Below, piece by piece: positions 8,369-16,277 of a stretch of DNA of 64,000 nucleotides (within the stretch, counting starts at the first letter, position 1; each line of letters opens with the position of its first letter). The notes under the pieces were generated by a model. It searched no databases. It saw only the letters and a list, made by a program, of their open reading frames with translations, and had not been told where the DNA came from. The stretch comes from Photobacterium profundum (GTDB taxonomy: Bacteria; Pseudomonadota; Gammaproteobacteria; Enterobacterales; Vibrionaceae): NCBI RefSeq assembly GCF_003026285.1, contig NZ_PYOD01000003.1, positions 186,001 to 250,000 of the forward strand, written 5' to 3'. Made by a program: the position numbers and the translations under genes.

Positions 8369-9400
8369 ATGACAACAAGAACGATAAGAATGCCAAGAGT
8401 CATGTTTAATGACTTTAGCTTGGTCCTTCCTGGTTTTTTACTGTGTATTGTAATAGCGGCAGCCGCTTCATTTGTATCTGATCACTATGGGGGGCCCAAG
8501 TTTCTTTACGCTTTGCTTATTGGTATCGCATTTCATTTCCTTTCTGATAACCATAAATGCAAAGCTGGCATCGAAATGTCTGCAAAGAAGCTAGTCAGAA
8601 TTGGTGTCGCATTACTTGGCGTTAGAATAGCGGTGAGTGATGTTAGTGATTTAGGAGCTGCTGGTGTGGGCGCTTTGGTAGGTGCCGTTGTATTAACGAT
8701 CGGTTTTAGTTTATTGCTTGCGCGTATGTTGAAGTTACCCCCTATGCTGGGGTTACTGTCGGGTGGGGCAACGGGGATCTGTGGTATTTCGGCGGCAATG
8801 GCTATTTCATCAACACTGCCTCAAAACCGTGACAATGAACATTACACATTGTTGACCGCGATTGGTGTCGCGACCTTTTCAACTGTCGCAATGGTGTTGT
8901 ACCCCTTAGTTGTTACGACGAGTGGATTAACAATTGCAGAAGCTGGGTTATTTCTTGGTGGTTCTATTCATGATGTAGCTCAAGTGGTTGGGGCTGGGTT
9001 TATGATCTCCCCTGAAGTCGGTGATGCAGCAACGTTAGCCAAAATGTTTAGGGTAGCGATGTTGATGCCCGTGGTCGTTTTGTTTGTCTTTATGTTTCGT
9101 AAAGATCGCGAAAAGTATGGTGATAGCGGAGCGCAAAAGCAACCCATCGTGCCTTTGTTTCTTGTTGTCTTCATCGGGTTAGTTGTTCTTAACAGCTTTG
9201 GTTGGATCTCTGCTGATGCTGCAAACCTTAGTTCCGATATTTCTAAGTGGTGTTTAGTTATTTCAATCGCCGCGTTAGGGGTTAAAACGTCGTTTGAAAA
9301 ACTGTCTGAATTAGGTTGGAAGCCCGTTATTTTACTAATGGGTAATGCCGTGTTTATTGCTGCCTATATGTTGTGCATTGTGTATTTAGGTCGTATCTGA
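8369..9400 (+). CDS. yeiH: YeiH/YeeH family putative sulfate/sulfite exporter
   Basis: 343 residues from the ATG at 8369 (GAGGT 8 nt upstream; a TTG at 8366 is less likely). It is an integral membrane protein with about 10 hydrophobic segments. Family blocks are 'GGPKFLYALLIGIAFHFL', 'KKLVRIGVALLGVRI', 'LSGGATGICGISAAMAI' and 'GGSIHDVAQVVGAGF'. Members (UPF0324, PSE) are often annotated as putative sulfate exporters and recur next to xsc and sulfonate genes; the transport function is not firmly proven. It sits directly after xsc behind a terminator, so it probably shares the xsc transcript at a lower level. Confidence 0.75.
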   Translation: MTTRTIRMPRVMFNDFSLVLPGFLLCIVIAAAASFVSDHYGGPKFLYALLIGIAFHFLSDNHKCKAGIEMSAKKLVRIGVALLGVRIAVSDVSDLGAAGVGALVGAVVLTIGFSLLLARMLKLPPMLGLLSGGATGICGISAAMAISSTLPQNRDNEHYTLLTAIGVATFSTVAMVLYPLVVTTSGLTIAEAGLFLGGSIHDVAQVVGAGFMISPEVGDAATLAKMFRVAMLMPVVVLFVFMFRKDREKYGDSGAQKQPIVPLFLVVFIGLVVLNSFGWISADAANLSSDISKWCLVISIAALGVKTSFEKLSELGWKPVILLMGNAVFIAAYMLCIVYLGRI

Positions 9401-9491
9401 CTGAAAGGGGAGAGATATAAATAAAGGAAAAGTGCTGTAAAGGATAGCCGAAAGGCTAAAACAGACATGATATTAGTATTTAGGGGTTTTC

Positions 9492-10406
9492 ATGAAGTCT
9501 TCATCTTATGTGAGTTCTGTATCTAAGTATTTAGATGCTGTTGGTGAGTTTAGTGTGGGTAATAACCTGACATTGTTCAGAGGGCAACCGAATAAAAAGC
9601 GCAGTCTACTTCCTGCTATCGCAAGAAATATGGAACATATTCATTCCATTTCGATAGAAAAAGATATGCTCGATGTACTGCGAAAATATGGCGCCTCTAA
9701 ATTATCGGCAGAATACTCAGGTTACTGGTATTTATTATCAGAAGCTCAACATTTTGGCTTGAAAACAAGACTACTCGATTGGAGTAGTAATCCACTAGTT
9801 GCCTTATGGTTTGCCTGCCAAACACCAGGGACACGTCCGCACGTTTATTTGTTAAAAGCAGATACTTTACTTGATGTAGATTTCAATTCAGATCCGTTTG
9901 AGCAACACTACACAAGGGTATTTCACCCCAAATTATGCCACCCTAAACGCGATGCTCAGAATGGTTGGTTTACCGTTCACCCCAGCAGCAATAATACTGA
10001 CGATATAGAGCAACGATTCATTCCATTAGAAGTAGAGCTGTCTGGCAACGACATCCTTTTAGAGATCCCGATTCTGCCTGAAATGAAAGAAAAGCTACTT
10101 ATAGAACTCGATCAATGCGGTATTAATGAACGAATGATTTATCCAGATTTGGATGGTTTATGTCGGCATATTAATAAGCTGTTCGAAGCTCCCTTTGAGA
10201 ATAAATGTGGCCTTGAATTTAATTTGTCTACTGATAACGCTCTTAGTTTCTTCCGGACAAATCTTAATGCACCAAGCGGAGGGAAGAGAGAACATCGACA
10301 TAAGCCGTTGATGAAAGGTGTAAGCCAAGGCTCTGAGAGCAATGAATCACTTGATGGCTTTCTACAATATAAACAGTCTTACACGAAAGATTTTGATTTT
10401 GATTAA
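9492..10406 (+). CDS. FRG-domain protein of unknown function
   Basis: 304 residues. The N-terminal half is an FRG domain, named for its Phe-Arg-Gly motif, seen here in 'LFRGQPNKKRSLLPAIAR' (about residues 29-46) with the second signature 'EAQHFGLKTRLLDWSSNPLVALWFAC' (about 86-111; written here only as a landmark). FRG proteins are poorly characterised; some occur in defence or toxin-like contexts. The C-terminal third (from about residue 195) has no feature I recognise. The gene stands alone between yeiH and the 0.64-kb region before tauX, interrupting an otherwise coherent taurine cluster. Nothing in the sequence links it to taurine. Confidence 0.75.
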   Translation: MKSSSYVSSVSKYLDAVGEFSVGNNLTLFRGQPNKKRSLLPAIARNMEHIHSISIEKDMLDVLRKYGASKLSAEYSGYWYLLSEAQHFGLKTRLLDWSSNPLVALWFACQTPGTRPHVYLLKADTLLDVDFNSDPFEQHYTRVFHPKLCHPKRDAQNGWFTVHPSSNNTDDIEQRFIPLEVELSGNDILLEIPILPEMKEKLLIELDQCGINERMIYPDLDGLCRHINKLFEAPFENKCGLEFNLSTDNALSFFRTNLNAPSGGKREHRHKPLMKGVSQGSESNESLDGFLQYKQSYTKDFDFD

Positions 10407-10653
10407 TCCAGCTCCTCTCTATTACTGACGGCTTGTTAGCTGCCTTAGTTAATTATGATTCCTCTTCATAAATAATGCCTCGAAAGGGGCTTATTGTTGT
10501 ATCTGCAATATAGACAGTACCGAGATACAGTGCCAAATATATAATATCTTCTTATTTATCAAGAAGAAAGCGTGAGTGGTTGTTCTGTCGTTCATGTTTT
10601 CCCCTACCTTTTTTAATCTAAAAAATCACCAAAACACTCATCTCTCATTTTCC

Positions 10654-10669
10654 GGAATTATTTGTTTCA
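10654..10669 (+). promoter_or_regulatory. Candidate IclR operator, copy 3 (tauX)
   Basis: GGAATTATTTGTTTCA, the most palindromic copy (GGAA...GTTTCA). About 40 bp, from ttttccggaatt through TTGACGG, align with the xsc upstream region with a single 1-nt length difference. Confidence 0.55.
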
Positions 10670-10685
10670 ATTTATGGTTTATTTG

Positions 10686-10714
10686 TTGACGGATGCATGA
10701 GTCGAGTCTAATGT
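10686..10714 (+). promoter_or_regulatory. Candidate tauX promoter
   Basis: TTGACG (10686-10691), a 17-bp spacer, TAATGT (10709-10714). The operator candidate is centred near -59, as at xsc. The start codon of tauX is about 330 nt downstream. Confidence 0.45.
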
Positions 10715-11046
10715 TAAGTTAAGTTTTTGTTAATGAGATGTTTGGTTTCAATTGATGGCAACGGTGGATGTCTGTATTGAACGGTTAACGATACTTTTAA
10801 AGTTGAATAAAATATCTTAATTATCCTAATAGTTGGTTTTAAATCTTAATCGTTAAAAGTAAATAGGTAATTAGTCTGAATATGGCGTAAGAGAATGTAG
10901 TTAGATAAAAACAAAACGTTATGTCTCGTTTGTTGATGTTTTAATTTGACGATGTGTTTCTTAATGATATATTTAACGAAATATTAACATTTGAGCGTTT
11001 TAAGTGACTCGGTTTTTGTAACGTTTTAATTTAAAAGGGAAATAAA

Positions 11047-11466
11047 ATGAGTGTTCAAACCAGTGTTAGCAATCAAAATCAGGTAAATGTGGCATTTTTA
11101 GAAGCATTTAGTCATGCATGGAATAGCCACGACATTGATGAATTAATGACATTTGTTACCGATAATTGTGTTTTTCATACTGCGGCAGGTCCTGATGTAC
11201 AAGGCAGCACATTCTCTGGCCGTGAGGCGGTACGTGAAAGCTTTCAACTGGTCTGGAAAAACTTCCCAGATGCACAATGGCTTGACGGTGAACATTTTGT
11301 TTCCGGTGATCGTGCGGTGAGTGAGTCAACATTTTGTGCCACTAAACCTGACGGAAGCCGTATTGAAGCGCGTATGGTTGATGTTTTCACACTTCATGAT
11401 GGGAAAATCCAAGTTAAAAATGCTTTTAGAAAAGATCGACCTGCTTTTTTCAATTCTGACCGTTAA
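11047..11466 (+). CDS. tauX: Taurine dehydrogenase small subunit, NTF2/SnoaL-like (TauX)
   Basis: 139 residues forming an NTF2-like (SnoaL) fold: helix 'FLEAFSHAWNSHDIDELMTF', strand 'CVFHTA', 'FSGREAVRESFQLVWKNFPDAQW', then the beta-sheet ending 'FTLHDGKIQVKNAFRKDRP'. A strong Shine-Dalgarno AAAAGGGA is upstream. TauX pairs with the flavoprotein TauY to oxidise taurine to sulfoacetaldehyde and ammonium, passing electrons to the respiratory chain. The assignment rests on size, fold and the position 38 nt upstream of tauY; the catalytic contribution of the small subunit is not clear from sequence. Confidence 0.75.
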   Translation: MSVQTSVSNQNQVNVAFLEAFSHAWNSHDIDELMTFVTDNCVFHTAAGPDVQGSTFSGREAVRESFQLVWKNFPDAQWLDGEHFVSGDRAVSESTFCATKPDGSRIEARMVDVFTLHDGKIQVKNAFRKDRPAFFNSDR

Positions 11467-11504
11467 TACCGAATTAACATCATGTTGATATAAGGAGCAG
11501 GGAT

Positions 11505-12974
11505 ATGAGTTTTGTTGTTGAAGAGCGTGAAGTACTTAAAGATTCAGATGTAACAACAACAGCCAGTATAAAAAAATCGACACAACCAACAAAAGCATAT
11601 GATCCATCTTATGACCCGTTAGTGGATAAAACACCAGGGCAAGGTCGCGACTATGCACCAACATATTGGGTCGATAGTGCGGGTGAACCACCAGCAGATG
11701 ATGGACCAATAGACAGTGATGTCGACGTAGATGTTGTGATAATTGGCTCGGGCTACACCGGTTTGACGACGGCCATTCACCTTGCTGAAAATTACGGTAT
11801 AAAAGCGACCGTACTGGAAGCAAACCGTGCAAGCTGGGGATGTAGCACCCGTAATGGCGGACAAGCACAATGTGCATCGGGCCGACTTAAACGCTCGCAA
11901 TGGATTGAACGTTGGGGTGTTGATACTGCCTTAAAAATGCATGAAGAATGTCTTGATGGCATGGAAACCTTTAAGAACCTGATCAAAGATATTGACTGTG
12001 ATCCACAAACGGGAGGGCACTTGTATGTTGCTCACCGTTCTAAGGTAATGCCTACGTTAGAAAAAGAAGCCAAATTATTACGTACAACCTTTAATTACGA
12101 TGCGCAAATACTCGATGCAGATACCGTGAAGCGTGATTTTGTTGGTGACAATGAAGCAGCTGGAGCAATGCATGAACCAGAAGGTATCGGTATCCACGCA
12201 GGAAAACTAGCATTTGGATATTTAAAGAAAGCACGTGCTCTTGGCGCAACGGTTCACCCTTCTAGCCCTGTTATTGGTTGGGAAACTCGCAATGGTATTC
12301 ACCACATTAGAACGCCGGGCGGTATCGTTAGAGCACGCTCTGTAGGTGTCGCAACAGGAGGCTATACGTCGCAAGGTTTACATTCACAATTAAAGAATCG
12401 CTTATTGCCTATTCTTTCTAATTCTATGGTTACTCGACCATTGTCTAATGCTGAAATAGAAGCGTGTAACTTTAAAACTAACCAAGTGATTACCGACACG
12501 CGCATTTTACGTCATTACTACCGTTTGCTGCCTGACAATCGCGTACAAATTGGAACGCGAAGTGCAATTACTGGAAAAGATGCGCCAGATAGTAAATATG
12601 CACAAATGTTGAAGAATGATTTAGCCCGTAAGTTTCCCGCGTTAAAGGGTATTGATGTGGATTACTCATGGTGGGGCTGGGTCGATGTTAGTCACGATAT
12701 GATGCCAAGAGTTTACCAGCCTAACTCATCAGAAACTATCTATTATGCAATGGGTTATGGTGGAAATGGTGTGATGTATTCTGCGCAAGCAGGCAAGCGA
12801 TTAGCTCAGTGGATTGCTGGTGAAGGCACACAATTAGATCTTCCTATATTTCAGTCTAAATTACCGTTCCCCAATATACGAGAAGTCGTTGAATCAGAAG
12901 CCTTTGCTCCGTTTAGACGCTTAGGGCAAAACTTTTTATACCGTTGGTATCACCTTAAAGATGAAGTGCTTTAA
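11505..12974 (+). CDS. tauY: Taurine dehydrogenase large subunit, FAD-dependent (TauY)
   Basis: 489 residues. An N-terminal extension with 'YDPSYDPLVDKTPGQGRDYAPTYWV' character (residues about 27-55) precedes a DadA/DAO-type FAD domain. The dinucleotide-binding motif is 'VVIIGSGYTGLTTAIHLAE' (about 77-95), followed by 'NGGQAQCASGRL' and the C-terminal FAD motif 'YAMGYGGNGVMYSAQAGKRLA'. Strong AAGGAG lies upstream. The DAO family includes many amine oxidases; the pairing with an NTF2-like small subunit, the TRAP transporter downstream and xsc/pta nearby point to taurine dehydrogenase rather than gamma-glutamylputrescine oxidase. No taurine:pyruvate aminotransferase is present, so this is the deamination step of the pathway. 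Confidence 0.85.
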   Translation: MSFVVEEREVLKDSDVTTTASIKKSTQPTKAYDPSYDPLVDKTPGQGRDYAPTYWVDSAGEPPADDGPIDSDVDVDVVIIGSGYTGLTTAIHLAENYGIKATVLEANRASWGCSTRNGGQAQCASGRLKRSQWIERWGVDTALKMHEECLDGMETFKNLIKDIDCDPQTGGHLYVAHRSKVMPTLEKEAKLLRTTFNYDAQILDADTVKRDFVGDNEAAGAMHEPEGIGIHAGKLAFGYLKKARALGATVHPSSPVIGWETRNGIHHIRTPGGIVRARSVGVATGGYTSQGLHSQLKNRLLPILSNSMVTRPLSNAEIEACNFKTNQVITDTRILRHYYRLLPDNRVQIGTRSAITGKDAPDSKYAQMLKNDLARKFPALKGIDVDYSWWGWVDVSHDMMPRVYQPNSSETIYYAMGYGGNGVMYSAQAGKRLAQWIAGEGTQLDLPIFQSKLPFPNIREVVESEAFAPFRRLGQNFLYRWYHLKDEVL

Positions 12975-13026
12975 TCTGAATTTTTGATAGTTGATACGGG
13001 CTAGATAGTCGCTGTAAATAAGAAAG

Positions 13027-13050
13027 TTATACCAATTTAAGTTGGTATAA
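13027..13050. repeat. Perfect 9-bp-arm palindrome between tauY and tauK
   Basis: ttataccaa (13027-13035) / ttggtataa (13042-13050) with a 6-nt spacer. No T-tract follows, so it is not an obvious terminator. It resembles short palindromic repeats seen around marine gammaproteobacterial genes, but only one copy was noticed here. Confidence 0.5.
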
Positions 13051-13185
13051 GTGAAAAGGAAAGTTGATACATGTAAGTAAAACCTTGGTTGAGCATGTTG
13101 AGGCATGTATGCAGTTATACCTTGGTCTCCTTAAACCAACGCAAACATTAAATGTAATGCGATATTGATTAAAAAGGTTACTACT

Positions 13186-14184
13186 ATGACGTTCACGAAA
13201 AGCGTATTAATTCCATTGGTCACAGCTGCTAGTTTGACTGTTGCTTCCCCCCTTGTAATGGCCCAAACCTATAAAATGGCACTGGGTGATGCTGCTGGTG
13301 GTACACAATGGGAGCTTGGGACTAAATTTACGGAACTGTTAGCCGAAAAAACCGGTGGTAAAGCTAAAGTAGATTTATTTCCCAATGGCCAGCTTGGTAA
13401 TGAACAAGATACGGTCAATGATGCTGCCATTGGCTTGCTCGATTTTTCTGTACTGGCAATAAATAACGTAACACCTTTTTCACCTACTGTTGGCTTGCTC
13501 ACTATGCCATACGTTATTCAAAGTCCTGAAGATGCAAAAGCCCTAACTCAAGGAAAGATCGGGCAAGAATTAGTGGATAACACATTACGTGATGCGGGTG
13601 TCCGTATTATCGGTTGGGCCTATTCTGGCTTTCGAGTTTTAACTAACTCTAAACGTCCAATTGAATCACCGAAAGATTTGAAAGGATTGGTTATTCGCGT
13701 TCCTCGTAATGAAATTATGATTGCGTCGTACCAAGCTTGGGGTGTGAACCCAACCCCTATGGCATGGTCTGAAACTTTTACTGGTTTACAGCAAGGTGTA
13801 GTCGATGGTCAAGACAACCCATATATCACTGTTTCAGCCATGAAGTTTAATGAAGTGCAAAAATACGTGACGAATTTGCGTTATATTTTCTCACTTGAAC
13901 CATTGATCATTAGTGAATCAGTATTCCAACAGCAAACACCTGAAATGCAAAAAGCCATCTTAGAAGCCAGTAAAGAAGCAACAGCGTACAGCTACGATTA
14001 CTTGCTAGCAACGGAAGACAATATTAAGAAAGATCTAGCTGCTAAAGGCATGGTATTTACAGACCCTGCAAATAATGAAAAAGAATGGATCGAGAAAGTA
14101 ACAACGGCTGTTTGGCCTAAGTTCTACGCTAGCATCGGTGGTAAAGACAAACTTGATACTGCACTAACAGTACTGGGGCGTTAA
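13186..14184 (+). CDS. tauK: TRAP transporter substrate-binding protein (DctP family), taurine uptake
   Basis: 332 residues from the ATG at 13186 (AAAAAGG 8 nt upstream; a TTG at 13165 is in frame but weaker). A Sec signal peptide (residues 1 to about 26, ending 'ASPLVMAQ') is followed by the DctP fold with 'GGTQWELGTKFTELLAEKTGGKAKVDLFPNGQLG' character at the N-terminus of the mature protein. The central 'KGLVIRVPRNEIM...ESFTGLQQGVVDGQDNP'-type region (SETFTGLQQGVVDGQ here) carries the conserved Arg that binds the substrate's acid group in this family. The three TRAP genes follow tauXY, as in TauKLM of other taurine degraders. Confidence 0.85.
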   Translation: MTFTKSVLIPLVTAASLTVASPLVMAQTYKMALGDAAGGTQWELGTKFTELLAEKTGGKAKVDLFPNGQLGNEQDTVNDAAIGLLDFSVLAINNVTPFSPTVGLLTMPYVIQSPEDAKALTQGKIGQELVDNTLRDAGVRIIGWAYSGFRVLTNSKRPIESPKDLKGLVIRVPRNEIMIASYQAWGVNPTPMAWSETFTGLQQGVVDGQDNPYITVSAMKFNEVQKYVTNLRYIFSLEPLIISESVFQQQTPEMQKAILEASKEATAYSYDYLLATEDNIKKDLAAKGMVFTDPANNEKEWIEKVTTAVWPKFYASIGGKDKLDTALTVLGR

Positions 14185-14193
14185 TTAAAACGG

Positions 14194-14224
14194 GCAGGGC
14201 ATTATTATGCCCTGCTTTATTTTA
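14194..14224 (+). terminator. Hairpin attenuator between tauK and tauL
   Basis: Stem gcagggcat (14194-14202) / atgccctgc (14207-14215), then tttatttt. It follows the binding-protein gene inside the transporter operon, an arrangement that typically gives excess binding protein over membrane subunits. Confidence 0.7.
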
Positions 14225-14286
14225 CCCATGTATACCTTATTGCCTTTAAATGGCGCGTATTTCGCTAAGTGGTTACTGGAGGCAAT

Positions 14287-14838
14287 ATGTCTACCAAACA
14301 TACTATTTTAAAGCACCTGAATAATATAGAAGAGTACATGTGTGCTCTATTACTTGCTGTATTTGTTGTACTGCTGTTTTTACAAATTTTATTACGTCAA
14401 TTTTTTCAATATTCGATCCCATGGGGAGATGAAGTTGCAACCTATATGTTTGTTTGGTTTGCCTATCTAGGGGCTGTCGTTGCAGCAAAAATGTCGGCAC
14501 ATAATCGTGTGAGTTTTCACTTTAAATGGTTTCCACCTATTGTTAAAACAATAAGCGAAACCATTGCTGATCTATTATGGGTCGCTTTTAATTTGTATTT
14601 TGTTTATTTAAGTCATGACTTTGTATTTAACAAGATGAATTTGTTTTGGAAGTCCCAAACTACGGGTATTCCGATGAAATATTTTTATATGATCCTGCCT
14701 ATTGCCTTTACATTAATGACAATCCGCATCTTATGGAACAACTATGAACGCCTGTTTAAAGGTGTAGAAACGCTTGATCCAGAAACAAAAGAAATTAAGA
14801 AAATGGAAAAAATTAACGTTCAAAATTCAGCCGTCTAA
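14287..14838 (+). CDS. tauL: TRAP transporter small membrane subunit (DctQ family)
   Basis: 183 residues from the ATG at 14287, preceded by GGAGG at 5-6 nt; an upstream GTG at 14269 is rejected. Four hydrophobic segments are visible (starting near residues 18, 45, 90 and 125), the DctQ layout. Typical features are 'RQFFQYSIPWGDEVATYMFVWFAYLGA'-like sequence around residues 35-65 and 'SQTTGIPMKYFYM' before the last segment. It joins the large membrane subunit TauM to form the sodium-dependent permease fed by TauK. It begins after the attenuator hairpin and ends 28 nt before tauM. Confidence 0.85.
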   Translation: MSTKHTILKHLNNIEEYMCALLLAVFVVLLFLQILLRQFFQYSIPWGDEVATYMFVWFAYLGAVVAAKMSAHNRVSFHFKWFPPIVKTISETIADLLWVAFNLYFVYLSHDFVFNKMNLFWKSQTTGIPMKYFYMILPIAFTLMTIRILWNNYERLFKGVETLDPETKEIKKMEKINVQNSAV

Positions 14839-14866
14839 CAGGCTCTAATTGAAGTAGGGAATATTC

Positions 14867-16207
14867 ATGGAAGCATATTTAACACTCATACTGTTTGGCG
14901 GTTTTCTTTTGTTGTTGTTGCTAGGCGCACCCATAACTGTATCGCTTGCTGGTGCTTCAATGGCTGCCTATTTACTGTTGGATAAAAACCCAATAGCGCT
15001 AGTACAAATCGCTTTTACATCTGTGGGTAATTTCCCCTTAATGGCTTTGCCTGCGTTTGTATTGGCAGGGGCTTTAATGGAAGCCGCAGGCATTTCTAAA
15101 CGTTTGGTTGACATAGCCGAAAGCCTTGCTGGGCCGGTAACTGGAGGCTTAGGTGCCGCAACCGTTATTGCGTGTTTATTCTTTGGAGCAATTTCGGGTT
15201 CAGGGCCTGCCACCACAGCTGCAGTTGGCATGTTGATGGTACCTGCAATGGTAAAGCGTGACTATGAAAGAAGCTATGCCTCGGCAGTAACGGCTGCATC
15301 TGGCGGTTTGGGTATTATTATTCCACCTTCTATTCCAATTGTTATTTTTGGTATTTCATCCATGGGTTTAATGCCGCCACCAGAAGCGATTGCACTTCAT
15401 GGTCAGTTTGCATCATTATCCATTCCCAAATTATTTGTGGCGGGTGTTGTACCTGGTTTATTGATGGCAACAACTTTGATCGTAACGAACTATATCATTG
15501 CGAATAAGCGTGGTTATAAAGGGTTAACAGAGAAATGGTCTTTTGGTGAGGTGAGAAGCACGTTACGCGCTGGCATTTGGTCGATTATGGCACCCTTCCT
15601 TATTCTTGGTGGTATTTATAGTGGCATGTTTACACCAACGGAATCAGCAATTGTTGCTATCTTTTATTCACTTTTTGTCGGTTTTGTTATTCACCGTGAA
15701 CTGATTTTTAAAAACGTACTTAAATCATTAACCACCACCACATGGATAACTGGGCGAGTATTATTAATCTTATTTGCCGCAACGGTATTTGGACGTTTAT
15801 TAATCGAACAAAAAATCCCAGTAATTGTTGCAGATTCTTTGTTGAGCTTAACGGACAACATGTATCTAGTGTGGGCGTTAACTATCATGCTGTTGTTATT
15901 TATTGGCATGTTCATGGAAACATTAGCCGCTATTATGATAATTGTTCCTGTATTGCTGCCAATAATGTACATGTTAGGTGCTGATCCAACACATGTTGGT
16001 ATCGTTATTGTATGTGCTCTTTCTATCGGTTTTGCAACGCCGCCGCTGGGTGAGAATATCTTTGTAGCCTCCGGTATTGGTGGTTCAACGGTTGAAGAAA
16101 TAACAGCACGGATTCATCCATTTGTTATGGCGTCGGTTATTGGTGTATTCCTTATCGCTTTCTTTCCTCAACTAACCTTATGGCTGCCATCGATGGTGGG
16201 TTATTAG
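14867..16207 (+). CDS. tauM: TRAP transporter large membrane subunit (DctM family)
   Basis: 446 residues with about 12 hydrophobic segments, the standard DctM size. Family landmarks are 'LPAFVLAGALMEAAGISKRLVD', 'FFGAISGSGPATTAAVG', 'AASGGLGIIIPPSIP', 'SAIVAIFYSL' and 'GFATPPLGENIFVASGI' near the C-terminus. It provides the sodium-coupled translocation channel. Together with TauK and TauL it forms a complete TRAP system immediately downstream of tauXY; taurine is the inferred substrate. AGGGA precedes the ATG. Confidence 0.88.
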   Translation: MEAYLTLILFGGFLLLLLLGAPITVSLAGASMAAYLLLDKNPIALVQIAFTSVGNFPLMALPAFVLAGALMEAAGISKRLVDIAESLAGPVTGGLGAATVIACLFFGAISGSGPATTAAVGMLMVPAMVKRDYERSYASAVTAASGGLGIIIPPSIPIVIFGISSMGLMPPPEAIALHGQFASLSIPKLFVAGVVPGLLMATTLIVTNYIIANKRGYKGLTEKWSFGEVRSTLRAGIWSIMAPFLILGGIYSGMFTPTESAIVAIFYSLFVGFVIHRELIFKNVLKSLTTTTWITGRVLLILFAATVFGRLLIEQKIPVIVADSLLSLTDNMYLVWALTIMLLLFIGMFMETLAAIMIIVPVLLPIMYMLGADPTHVGIVIVCALSIGFATPPLGENIFVASGIGGSTVEEITARIHPFVMASVIGVFLIAFFPQLTLWLPSMVGY

Positions 16208-16277
16208 TTGTATTCAAAAGTTAGTGCTAAAAAAACAGTTATAGACGCAAGGTTTAAATAATGTGGAGAGCGTGTGA

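Larger units (their letters stand above)
10407..11046. other. 0.64-kb noncoding region carrying the tauX promoter and a long leader
   Basis: No convincing ORF on either strand. It contains the operator candidate (10654-10669) and promoter (10686-10714). If these are right, the tauX mRNA has an AT-rich leader of about 325 nt, unusually long. I see no riboswitch consensus in it. Confidence 0.5.
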
